64,000 bases of DNA, from positions 124,001 to 188,000 of the forward strand of contig CAVTTR010000004.1 of NCBI GenBank assembly GCA_963737745.1, read 5' to 3'. Positions 29,834-38,844 of the stretch are shown here, one piece after another (the stretch's first letter is position 1; each line of letters opens with the position of its first letter). The notes below the pieces were generated by a model that was given only the letters and a program-made list of their open reading frames with translations, ran no database searches and was not told the origin of the DNA. This stretch comes from Bog-473 sp963737745 (lineage in GTDB: Bacteria; Actinomycetota; Acidimicrobiia; Acidimicrobiales; RAAP-2). Both the position numbers and the translations under genes were made by a program.

Positions 29834-30313
29834 ATGGACATCATCCGAAACGCCGATGGCACACTTGTCGTGCCGGTGGAGCCGCCCCGGCAGCACAAGT
29901 CCGAAGAGACAGTCGAGGCCGACGATTCGGGGGAAGACCTCGCCACCGCCGTGCCGGCCACGACCCGGATCCTCCATCCCGGCGAGGGCGGGTACGACGA
30001 GGCACTTTCGGAATGGGACCTCCAGCAGGATCCCGATCGCGAGCCGGCAGTCTCCACCGTGAGCGGTCGTCAAGAGGCCATGTCGTTGGTGCACACGGTG
30101 GCGAGCGCACCGGACGACTCGGTGGCACATGCGGTCGAGGAGCTGGACGATCCCGAAGCCAGCGGCGAGGCGCTCCGCCATGTGCTCGTCGGTGGCGTCC
30201 ACTCGGTAGAGGACTTTGCCTCCGAAGTGGCCGAGGCCGAAGGCGGTGAGCCTCTTTCGGCGCACCAGACGACGAAGATCATCGGCGAGGTGCTCTCAGA
30301 GTTGGACGGGTAA
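29834..30313 (+). CDS. Acidic hypothetical protein
   Basis: 159 residues, with an excellent ribosome site AAGGAGATTTGC before ATG 29834. The chain is strongly acidic (EETVEADDSGEDLATAV, HAVEELDDPEASGEALR), without Cys and with little hydrophobic core. It may be partly disordered in the first 80 residues and helical later. No domain was recognised. It is convergent with the secreted protein gene, with 8 bp between stops. Confidence 0.7.
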   Translation: MDIIRNADGTLVVPVEPPRQHKSEETVEADDSGEDLATAVPATTRILHPGEGGYDEALSEWDLQQDPDREPAVSTVSGRQEAMSLVHTVASAPDDSVAHAVEELDDPEASGEALRHVLVGGVHSVEDFASEVAEAEGGEPLSAHQTTKIIGEVLSELDG

Positions 30314-30321
30314 AGCGGTCC

Positions 30322-30792
30322 CTATAGGGAGCCGCAACCCAGACTCTTGGTGTAGCTGTCCAGCACCTTCTCGGCCGCGGTGAACTTTGGGTTCGACTCC
30401 GCCGAGGTAATGCCGGTCTCGAACTGCGCCAGACTCGTGGACCGCTGAATGATCGTCTTGAACTGCCCGATCAGCTTCTCGGCCACAACTGCGGCCGCCT
30501 TGACCTTGGCCGATGCTCCATTGAGATAGGCGGCGAATGCCTTCTCCTCACTCGCTTCTTTGCCGAACGTGGAGAGGAGCGCCTTTTGGACCGCGGGCCA
30601 GTTGCCCGACTCCATCTCTTTGACCAGCCCCGACTCCCCCTTGGTCTGCTGATTGATCTCGGTCGTATATGCCTTGCACAGAGCCGACTTGCCAACAGTG
30701 GCCGACGTGGCCGACGCGGTCGCGGCGGGCAGAAGTGCGAGAGCCACGCCGACCGCCAGCATTCCGATTCCAAGCCTTGCTCGCTGCAACAT
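30322..30792 (-). CDS. Secreted hypothetical protein
   Basis: 156 residues. A signal peptide is evident: basic QRAR, hydrophobic LGIGMLAVGVALALLPA, cleavage likely after ATASA. The mature part is helical, with two Cys residues (SALCKAY near the start, LGCGSL at the end) that could form one disulfide across the domain. No family was recognised. It is divergent from the TerB gene, sharing a 117-bp promoter region. Confidence 0.75.
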   Translation of the reverse strand: MLQRARLGIGMLAVGVALALLPAATASATSATVGKSALCKAYTTEINQQTKGESGLVKEMESGNWPAVQKALLSTFGKEASEEKAFAAYLNGASAKVKAAAVVAEKLIGQFKTIIQRSTSLAQFETGITSAESNPKFTAAEKVLDSYTKSLGCGSL

Positions 30793-30909
30793 CTCGAATC
30801 CGCCTTCCGCTCCGGGGGGTTGCAGGTCACTCTATGGCATCGGGGCACGGTCCCGGCTGCGCACAACCCTTCGGTACACTCAGAACAGAGCACGACGGAA
30901 GCGGGGACC

Positions 30910-33129
30910 ATGAAGTTCGGCCGCAGGTCGGGCCGGGACGAAGAGCGAGCAGAGAGTCCGACAGCGCACGCCCCGTCCCCGGCCAGTCGGGCACCCGACC
31001 GCGCCGTCATCGCCCAGTTAGCGGCCCAGATCGATCACATCCAGCGGCGCACCACGCGCACGGATGCCGCGCGGTGGGTCGCGCCGGGCCAGGCGGTCGC
31101 CATTCAGGGAGCGATCATCTCGGGTGGCGCGTTCTACCTCGGGACCGCGCTCTCGTCCCCGTTCCTTGGCGACGAGCCGGCGCTGGTCAATCCGGAACTC
31201 CCGGTCGAGGCGCCCACATTGAGTGGTCGGGACCCACATATGCACTACTGGCCGTCCTACGGATCTCTCTCACCTGGACAACGCGCCACCTATTTGAGTT
31301 GGCTGGCCAGCGATCGCAACCTCGTCGAGTTGCCCATCGGCTATGTCTTCTTGTATTTCTACGGCTTCGAACGACGAGTGTTCATCGACTTGCTCGGTAC
31401 GTCCGGCCTCTCGGTCGAATTGCCATGGATCCGGGCCGAGGTGGAACGACTGCGCCGGGTCTACGGTGCGGACCCTTCGCTCGACGGCTATGCCCAGCGC
31501 TTTCTGTGGGCCATCGACTGCCTTCACGGGTCGGGCGATCTCATCGAGCCTCCGGCCGTCTCCACCCGCATGTGGTACGTGCCCGAGTCCATCAAGCTGG
31601 GGCTGGCGCAATTGGCGAAGGCGGGTCGGCCACTCCCGGCAAACTGGGCCCTGGCCTGGCTCAAAACAGACCCCCAGTCGTTCACGCGCACACCGGAGGA
31701 ACGTTGCCCCGACGAGTTTGCCCGACTCTTCACGCTGCGTTACGCCATGCGCTACGGCGACGGATTGGCCATCAAGACGGACAAGAAGCTGCACATCGAG
31801 TACCGACCGGCCTCCCGAAGCTTCGGCCAGGTCGAGCTACCGGTCGATGATCTGCCCGACGTCACCGCGTTGGAAAAACCAATCAGAAAGCTCAGGAAAC
31901 TGAGCCAAGAGTGCACCGACGCACTGGACGCCTACAGCCGCTGGGTCCGCCGGAATCCCGATCGCACCTCGCTGGCGGCCACCGCGTTACTCCCGCCCGA
32001 CCTGGTACGAGCCAGCCCCCCTCCCGCACTCGAGCAGATACGAACATGGTTGGCTACGCAATTGGGCGAAACCAACGAGGCGGTGGTGGACGCGGAACGA
32101 TTGCTCGCACTCTGGCCCACCGGCCCGGTCGCCCGGCTGGCGAACCGGGACTCGGCCGCATTGTGCCAACTGCTCGCGGCGTACGGGTACGGGATCGAAC
32201 CCGACGTCCGATTCGGCGGACCGGCGCTCGGTCCCGGCCAGGCCGTCGTCTTCGGGGAGGATCCAGAGGCCGCTCTTCGGGTAGAGCGCCAAGATCTCGA
32301 CCTGGCCATGCTCGACCTGGCCATGCTCGACCTGGCCGCGACGGCCACCGCGGTGCGTAGCACTGACGACGAGGCACTCGATGAGTTGACGGATCACGTC
32401 GTCGCCGCGCTCGAGCTCCCACCCGCCGGTCGTCGGCGGGTCAGAGCCCACCTCCGCTGGGTGGCCATCCAATCCCCGAGCCTCAGCGCGGCCAAGAAGA
32501 CGATGCGGAGCGAGAGCCGAGAGGCTCGGGAGCTCATCGGCTGCTGCCTCGTGGAGTGGACGACGCAGCGCGGCGCTGTTGGTCCCCCACAAGTTGAAGG
32601 ACTGACGAGAGCTTTCACGGCCTTGGGACTCGAGCCCGCGTCCATGTTCTCTTTGATCCATGAGCGTGCCGTCAATCCGTCGTCGGAGCCGATCGAGGTA
32701 CGCGGGCTAAGGGGCACCTCGCGAGGCGAAGCCATTCCAACGCCCCCTCCTTCCGTGGAGGGCCGGGAACATTCGGTCGTGCTGGACCGCGGCGCCCTCG
32801 ATGCCGCGTTGGCCAGCACCGCGGCCTCGACGGCCCTGCTCGGGAAGATCTTCGTCGATGACGAGCTGCCCGTTGCCTCTGCATCCCCGCTCCGCCACGA
32901 ACCCAGTGATCTGAGTACCCCCTATCGGAGCTTGCTGAGCCAACTGGCGACTCGGTCCAGGTGGAGCCGTCCCGAGTTCGCCGGCCTGGCATCGAGCCTG
33001 GACCTTCTGCCGAATCGGGCCATCGAGGCTTTGAACGAAGCGGCCCTGGACCACGTGGGCGAGCCTGTTCTCGAAGGAGAGGACGTCCTGGAGGTCAATC
33101 AAGACGTAGTGAAGGAGCTGCTCGGGTGA
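30910..33129 (+). CDS. TerB-N / TerB-C domain protein, first gene of ATPase-helicase cassette
   Basis: 739 residues from ATG 30910. Residues about 95-330 match the TerB-N domain: DPHMHYWPSYGSLSPGQRAT, LASDRNLVELPIGYVFLYFY, FERRVFIDLL. A TerB-like helical region is likely near 560-640 (AKKTMRSESREARELIG). The last 110 residues resemble TerB-C: LLGKIFVDDELP and ending VLEGEDVLEVNQDVVKELLG. TerB domains occur in tellurite-resistance and stress/defence loci and are thought to bind metals and link to membrane or DNA-processing proteins. No signal peptide or membrane helix. The stop overlaps the next start (GTGA). The gene is intact. Confidence 0.85.
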   Translation: MKFGRRSGRDEERAESPTAHAPSPASRAPDRAVIAQLAAQIDHIQRRTTRTDAARWVAPGQAVAIQGAIISGGAFYLGTALSSPFLGDEPALVNPELPVEAPTLSGRDPHMHYWPSYGSLSPGQRATYLSWLASDRNLVELPIGYVFLYFYGFERRVFIDLLGTSGLSVELPWIRAEVERLRRVYGADPSLDGYAQRFLWAIDCLHGSGDLIEPPAVSTRMWYVPESIKLGLAQLAKAGRPLPANWALAWLKTDPQSFTRTPEERCPDEFARLFTLRYAMRYGDGLAIKTDKKLHIEYRPASRSFGQVELPVDDLPDVTALEKPIRKLRKLSQECTDALDAYSRWVRRNPDRTSLAATALLPPDLVRASPPPALEQIRTWLATQLGETNEAVVDAERLLALWPTGPVARLANRDSAALCQLLAAYGYGIEPDVRFGGPALGPGQAVVFGEDPEAALRVERQDLDLAMLDLAMLDLAATATAVRSTDDEALDELTDHVVAALELPPAGRRRVRAHLRWVAIQSPSLSAAKKTMRSESREARELIGCCLVEWTTQRGAVGPPQVEGLTRAFTALGLEPASMFSLIHERAVNPSSEPIEVRGLRGTSRGEAIPTPPPSVEGREHSVVLDRGALDAALASTAASTALLGKIFVDDELPVASASPLRHEPSDLSTPYRSLLSQLATRSRWSRPEFAGLASSLDLLPNRAIEALNEAALDHVGEPVLEGEDVLEVNQDVVKELLG
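32296..32340 (+). repeat. In-frame 15-bp tandem repeat, three copies
   Basis: CTCGACCTGGCCATG occurs at 32296-32310 and 32311-32325, and as CTCGACCTGGCCGCG at 32326-32340. It encodes LDLAM-LDLAM-LDLAA at residues 463-477 of the TerB protein. It keeps the reading frame and may vary in copy number between strains. Confidence 0.9.
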
Positions 33130-34497
33130 GCGACGGTACGACAAGTCACATCAGGCCACGAGAGCGCGATGCCATTCTGCAATCGCTACGCGCCGGTGTG
33201 GTCCCCCGCGTCGGGCCAACAGCACATTCAGGTAGGCCGCCTCAACGAGCTCAACGTCATGGTCACCGACGTCGCTCGAGTCGCCGAGGGCGGATCGACC
33301 ATCCGCTTCATCATCGGAGAGTACGGATCCGGAAAGACGTTCTTTCTCATGCTGGTGCGCGCCATCGCGCTGCAGGAACGGCTCGTCACCGTCCACGCCG
33401 ACCTGAGCCCGGACCGGCGCCTTCAAGGCGGTGGCGGCCAAGCTCGTTCGCTCTTCGCCGAGCTCATGGTGAACATGTCCACCCGGACCAAGCCCGACGG
33501 CGGCGCCCTCCAGAGCGTGGTGGAGCGTTTCGTCTCGAGTGCGATGGAGGAAGCTGCCGCAGGAGACACCGATCCGGGAGCAATCATCACCACCAGACTC
33601 GACTCCCTGCGCGAAATGGTCGGCGGCTTCGATTTCGCCACGGTCATTCGCTCCTACTGGGAGGGCTCCGAGAACGGCGACGACGAGCTCCAAGCCAATG
33701 CCGTGCGATGGCTGCGCGGGGAATTCACGACCAAGACCGACGCTCGAGCCGCCCTTGGCGTCCGCACCATCGTCGACGACGCCAACTGGTACGACCACCT
33801 CAAATTGATGTCGCGCTTCGTGCGGATGGCTGGGTATCGCGGCTTGCTGATCTGTCTGGATGAGATGGTGAATCTGTACAAGCTGGCCAACACCACCTCG
33901 CGCGCCGCGAACTACGAGCAGTTGTTGCGGATCCTCAACGACTCCCTCCAGGGATCAGCGGCCGGCGTGGGCTGGCTTCTCGGGGGCACTCCCGAGTTCC
34001 TGCTCGACACCAGACGCGGTCTGTACAGCTATCAAGCGCTGCAATCGCGCTTGGAGGAAAACAGCTTCGCCACCGCCGGCCTGGTCGATTACTCCGGTCC
34101 GGTGCTGCGGCTGGCCAACCTGTCACAGGTGGACTTCTACGTCCTCCTTGTGAACCTGCGCCACGTCTACGCCGGAGGGGACCCGGCGAAATACCTCCTT
34201 CCCGACGAGGCCCTCCGGCTCTTCATGGAACATTGCTCGCGGCGCATCGGTGACGCCTACTTTCGGACGCCGCGCAACACGATCAAGGAGTTCGTGAACT
34301 TCCTGGCCGTTTTGGAACAGAACCCCGGCGCATCGTGGTCACACCTCCTCGGTGGGATCGAAATCAAGCCCGAGACCAACCCCGACCTCGCCCCGCTGCC
34401 GGACCCCGACGACGCATCCCCGGCCGACCCCCCGCTCCCGGTCGGCTCGGCCGGCCCCCCCGACGGTGACGATGAACTCAGCTCCTTCAAACTCTGA
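33126..34497 (+). CDS. BrxD-like ATP-binding protein (BREX ATP-binding domain family)
   Basis: GTG 33126 overlaps the TerB stop by 4 bp. N-terminal RPRERDAILQSLRAGVVPRVG, then after one base of excess at about 33213, QQHIQVGRLNEL. Walker A is IIGEYGSGKTFFL near residue 66 and Walker B is LLICLDEMVNLYKL near 242. A sensor-like LLGGTPEFLLDTRRG follows, then TPRNTIKEFVNFLAVLEQNP. This layout matches the PF10923-type ATPases (BrxC/BrxD). The acidic-Pro tail (PDPDDASPADPPLPVG) is probably disordered. It would power a DNA-associated step with its neighbours. Length about 457 residues. Confidence 0.84.
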
Positions 34498-36720
34498 GCA
34501 TTCGGCCTTCTCCCAACTTCATCCCGATCTCCAGCGTTGGATCTGGGATCAGAAGTGGGGCGAACTACGGCCGGCTCAAGCCCAAGCCATCCCACCGATC
34601 CTCGAGGCTCGGCGCGATGTCATCATTTCGGCCGCCACCGCATCGGGCAAGACCGAGGCCGCCTTCCTCCCCATGCTTTCGGCCTTGGCTGACCAGCGCG
34701 CCACCGTCCCCGGGGTAGAAATCCTCTACGTCAGCCCGCTCAAGGCGCTCATCAACGATCAGTTCGACCGCCTTACGGCGTTGGCCGGTTCGGTCGATGT
34801 CGCTGTCCACCGCTGGCACGGCGACGTGGCCAGCGACAAAAAGGCCGACGTGCTGCGCCAGCCCACCGGCATCCTCCTCATCACGCCCGAATCGCTCGAG
34901 GCTCTGTTCGTTCTTCGGGGTTCGCAGATCTCCACCCTGTTCGGCGCACTGCGCTACGTCGTCGTCGATGAGCTGCATTCCTTCATCGGCACCGAACGTG
35001 GAGCCCAGCTTCAGTCGCTGCTCCATCGCTTGGAACTGGCCGTCCGCAGGCGAGTCCCTCGCATCGCCCTGTCGGCCACGCTCGGCGACATGAGCAGCGC
35101 AGCCGAGCATCTCCGTCCCGCGGCGGGGGCGACGTCGTCCATCTGGTCGACGAGGCTGATGGCCAAGCCCTCAAACTGCAACTGCGGGGCTATATGCAAT
35201 CCCGCCCGATATGGCCTCCCAAGACAGTGAGGGAGGAGAGGGGAACCAAACCTCCATTGCCCGGGACATTTTCGATGCACTGCGGGGCTCGGACAATCTC
35301 ATCTTTGCCAACTCTCGGCGAAACGTGGAGATCTATGCCGACCTCCTGACCGCATTGTGCGCAGAGCGGGGCGTGCCGAATGAGTTCTTCGCCCACCATG
35401 GGAGTCTCTCAAAGGAGCTGCGCGAGTTCGTCGAAGGGCGACTGAAGGACGCCACACAACCGGCCAATGCGGTCTGCACCTCGACACTCGAGATGGGCAT
35501 CGACATCGGCGACGTGCGCAGCATTGTGCAGATCGGAGCTCCGCCTGCCGTCGCCTCCCTGCGCCAGCGGTTGGGGCGGTCCGGTCGCCGCGGCGATGCG
35601 GCTGTCTTGCGGGTCTACATCTCCGAGGACGAGGTGACCTCGACCACGCCGCCCCCCGACGCCCTGCGGGCTGAGCTGGTGCAGTCGGTGGCCATGGTCA
35701 ACCTTCTCCTCCGGCGCTGGTACGAGCCGTCCATTGCGGGCGACCTCCACCTGTCAACGCTCATCCAACAGCTTCTGTCGCTCATCGCCCAGCATGGCGG
35801 CGTCCTGGCGGCCGATGCCTATTCCGCCCTGTGCCAGTCCGGACCCTTCAGCCGGGTGACGCCGGCTCAGTTCACCGAGCTCTTGCGGAGTCTCGGCGCC
35901 AAGGAGGTTCTGCAGCAGTCCCACGATGGGACGCTTCTGCACGGGCCGGTGGGCGAGCGGATCGTAAACCATTTCAGCTTTTACGCCGCCTTCACGTCTG
36001 TCGAGGAGTGGCGACTCGTCAGCGATGGGCACACACTCGGCACACTGCCTATCGACTTTCCAGCTGTCTGCCGGACTCTTCTTGATCTTCGCCGGGCGTC
36101 GATGGCGGGTCACCGCAGTCGACGCGCCGCACAAGGTCGTCGACCTTGTTCCCGCTCCAGGTGGGCGCCCCCCGGTCTTTTCGGGATCTGGGCCTGCCGT
36201 GGATCATCACGTGCGCCACGAGATGTTGCGGGTCTATCAAAGCGCCGATATTCCGGCCTATCTGGACGCCGAAGCGGCCCGCCTCCTGACCGAGGCCCGC
36301 CAGAATTTCTCCCGCTTTCGTCTCTACGAACGACGTCTGTTGGCGCACGGCGAGGATACGTACATCTTTCTGTGGGCCGGTGACCGCATCATCAACACCG
36401 TCATAGCGATCCTGGCCGCCACCGATCTGAAGACGACACGGGACGGTCTTGCCCTCTCCGTCACCGACGTCACACCGGTCGAACTGTCAGCGCAATTGAT
36501 GGCCCTCCTGGTTGGAGACCAGCCCGATCCGACTGAACTGGCAGCCACCGTGGCCAACAAGACTGTGCACAAGTACGACGGTCTTTTGCCCGAGCCCCTC
36601 CAGAACGTCTCCTACGCCGCGGATAGCCTGGATGTGCCCGGTGCATGGAAGGCGCTCCATGAGGTTGTCGACTCGAGCGTCAGCGGGCCTTCGACTTCTC
36701 GGCGGGAGGCAACTTCTTGA
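34472..36720 (+). CDS. Lhr-like DEAD/DEAH-box superfamily II helicase (frameshifted)
   Basis: ATG 34472 lies 26 bp inside the ATPase gene. Motifs in order: Q-like ELRPAQAQAIPPIL; I ISAATASGKTEAAFL; Ia YVSPLKALINDQFDRL; Ib LLITPESLEALF; II VVVDELHSF; III IALSATLGDM. After an indel near 35110: IV LIFANSRRNVEIYADLL; V CTSTLEMGIDIGDV; VI RLRQRLGRSGRRG-type SLRQRLGRSGRRG. About 370 more residues follow, including FSRFRLYERRLLAHGEDTYI. It would translocate on DNA. Two indels (about 35110-35220 and 36060-36110). Its 3' end overlaps the convergent TetR gene by 41 bp. Confidence 0.88.
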
Positions 36721-37351
36721 GTGCCCTCACCGTGCCCGTCTTCTTCTTCTCGGTGGCCGTTTGCGGGCCCGAATTCACCTCCAATTCCTCGAGATATCGG
36801 TTCACCACCTCACGCGTCTCGGCATGTCCCGCGCTCATGCCGAGAGCCTCCTCCATGACCAGAATCTGCGAGAGGCTGGTCATGAGGACGCTCACCATGA
36901 CCGGCGGAAATCGGTCGGTGTCGATTCCCCTTTCCTCCATGACCTTGGCGACGACTTCGGTCTGCCGGAGACGGAACATCTCCCCGTAGCGGACGACCTC
37001 AGCCCGAATGGACTTGCGATGATTGGCTAAGGCGGCGAACTCCATCAACAAAGCCGTGCCCCGCGAATCATCACTGAAGGACCACAGGACGCGGAGCGAT
37101 TGCTCTGAGTCAAACGTCTCCGAGCGGTGCTTCAGACCTTCTTCGGCCCGGCGCTGAAAGGCGGCCAAAAAGAGGTCGTCCATCGTGCGGAAGTAGTAGT
37201 GCACGAGTTGCGGCTTTAGTCCCGCCTTCTGCGCCACACGCCGGGAAGTGACGGAGGCGTAGCCCTCTTCGAGCATGAGTTGCTCCGTGGCGTCCAGAAG
37301 TGCCAGGCGAGTCTGCGAGTGCTCTGTCCCGATTCGGCGGTTCGAAGCCAT
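36680..37351 (-). CDS. TetR family transcriptional regulator
   Basis: 223 residues. DNA-binding helices: LLDATEQLMLEEGYASVTSR, RRVAQKAGLKPQLVHYYF and MDDLFLAAFQR, a canonical TetR_N. The C-terminal part is a ligand domain with a basic tail (KKLPPAEKSKAR). It is divergent from the P450 gene (about 190 bp between starts), so it probably regulates that P450. It is convergent with, and overlaps, the helicase gene. The gene is intact. Confidence 0.92.
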   Translation of the reverse strand: MASNRRIGTEHSQTRLALLDATEQLMLEEGYASVTSRRVAQKAGLKPQLVHYYFRTMDDLFLAAFQRRAEEGLKHRSETFDSEQSLRVLWSFSDDSRGTALLMEFAALANHRKSIRAEVVRYGEMFRLRQTEVVAKVMEERGIDTDRFPPVMVSVLMTSLSQILVMEEALGMSAGHAETREVVNRYLEELEVNSGPQTATEKKKTGTVRALKKLPPAEKSKAR

Positions 37352-37537
37352 CCCTTGTCCGTCCGTTGGTTCTCACATGGAGAGTCAGATTTAGCATCTT
37401 CGCATCGAATCGCGGCGGACCGGCGGCCAACACCACGATCATCAACTCACGTCTGATCGCTGCGAGGGGTGGTTGACGGAATCATCCGCCAAATGCTATG
37501 CAATTGCTCAGCATTACGGCGAGATGACTGGAGTGAT

Positions 37538-38818
37538 GTGAGCGATTACGAATCGGTGGACTTCTTCTCTGACCAATCGCTCATTGAAGACCCGTACCCG
37601 TACTTCGATCACCTGCGGTCCCAGTGTCCGATCCTTCCCACCGGCGATCTCGGGGTGGTCGCCGTCTCGGGATACGAGGCGGCGATGGAGATCTACCTCG
37701 ACCCCGAGACGTTCTCGTCCTGCAACGCGGTGGTCGGTCCATTCGCCTCCTTCTCGGTGCCTCTTGGAGGGGGACGACATCAGTGGCATCATCGACCGCC
37801 ACCGGGACGAACTGCCGCTGAGCGATCACATGATCACCATGGACCCTCCCATGCACACGCAGGAGCGAGCGCTGGTCATGCGCCTCCTCACGCCGAAACG
37901 CCTCAAGGAGAACGAGGAGTTCATGTGGGGACTGGCCGATCGGCAGATGGACGAGTTCGTCGGGACCGGCCACTGCGAGTTCATCAGTGCGTATACGCAG
38001 CCATTCGCCATGCTCGCCGTGGCCGACGTGCTCGGGGTACCCGAATCCGACCACCAGCGCTTCCGTGAGTTCTTCGGCCTGACCAATACGCCCGGTGAGA
38101 TCGGACAGACCGAAGTGGGCGAAAACGCCCTCGGCGGCACTCGACGAGTGGTTCGCCCGGTACATCGAAGACCGTCGGCGCGAGCCAGGGGATGATGCGC
38201 TGACGCGCCTGGCCCTGGCCACCTATCCCGACGGGACCATTCCCGACGTGGCTGCCGTGGTACGGGTGGCGACGTTCCTTTTTGCCGCCGGCCAAGAAAC
38301 GACCGCCCGCCTGCTCGCCGTTGGCCTGAAGTACCTGTGCGAGTATCCCGATCTCCAAGATGAGCTGCGCGCCCACCCCGAGCGGATCCCGGCCTTCATT
38401 GAGGAGTCCCTTCGTATCGAGAGCCCGGTGAAGGCGGATTTCCGCATGGCCCGGCGATCAACCACCGTTACCGGTGTCGACATCGCAGCCGGAACGCCCG
38501 TGATGCTGTTGAACGGCGCGGCCAACCGCGACCCCCAACTCTTCGAATGTCCAGCCGAATTTCGCCTCGACCGTCCCAACGCCAAGTTCCACGTTCGCGT
38601 TCGGGCGAGGCGTCCATTCCTGTCCCGGGGCCCCGTTGGCCCGCGTCGAGGGTCGCGTCAGCATTGAGCGCATCCTCGACCGCATGCGCGACATCCGGCT
38701 TTCCGAAGAGCATCACGGACCCCCCTCGGCCCGTCACTTCGATTACGAGCCCACCTGGCTCCTGCGCGGTCTACATGAACTGCACCTTGAGTTCACGCCG
38801 TCGGAAGGTTCGCGCTGA
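37538..38818 (+). CDS. Cytochrome P450 (frameshifted)
   Basis: GTG 37538 (VSDYESVDFFSDQSLIEDPY) follows GGAGT. Motifs: ITMDPPMHTQERALVMRLLT, I-helix FLFAAGQETTARLL, ExxR in EESLRIESP, ANRDPQLFECPAEFRLDRPN, and the haem loop FGRGVHSCPGAPLARVEGRV reconstructed over one indel near 38595. About 427 residues. It resembles bacterial steroid/terpene-type P450s of the CYP107/125-like size class, but subfamily cannot be assigned. Three indels. The TetR gene upstream is the probable regulator. Confidence 0.9.
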
Positions 38819-38844
38819 CCCAGGCGCGAACCGCGGCCCTCGCT

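Noticed and set aside
33200..33225. Programmed ribosomal frameshift in the BrxD-like ATPase
   Set aside because: There is no slippery heptamer with a downstream pseudoknot, and dozens of other genes in the window carry similar single-base breaks, so a sequencing indel is simpler.
30910..36720. A complete BREX locus
   Set aside because: Only BrxD-like and Lhr-like genes are present; no PglX methylase, PglZ phosphatase, BrxC/PglY or Lon gene lies on either side.
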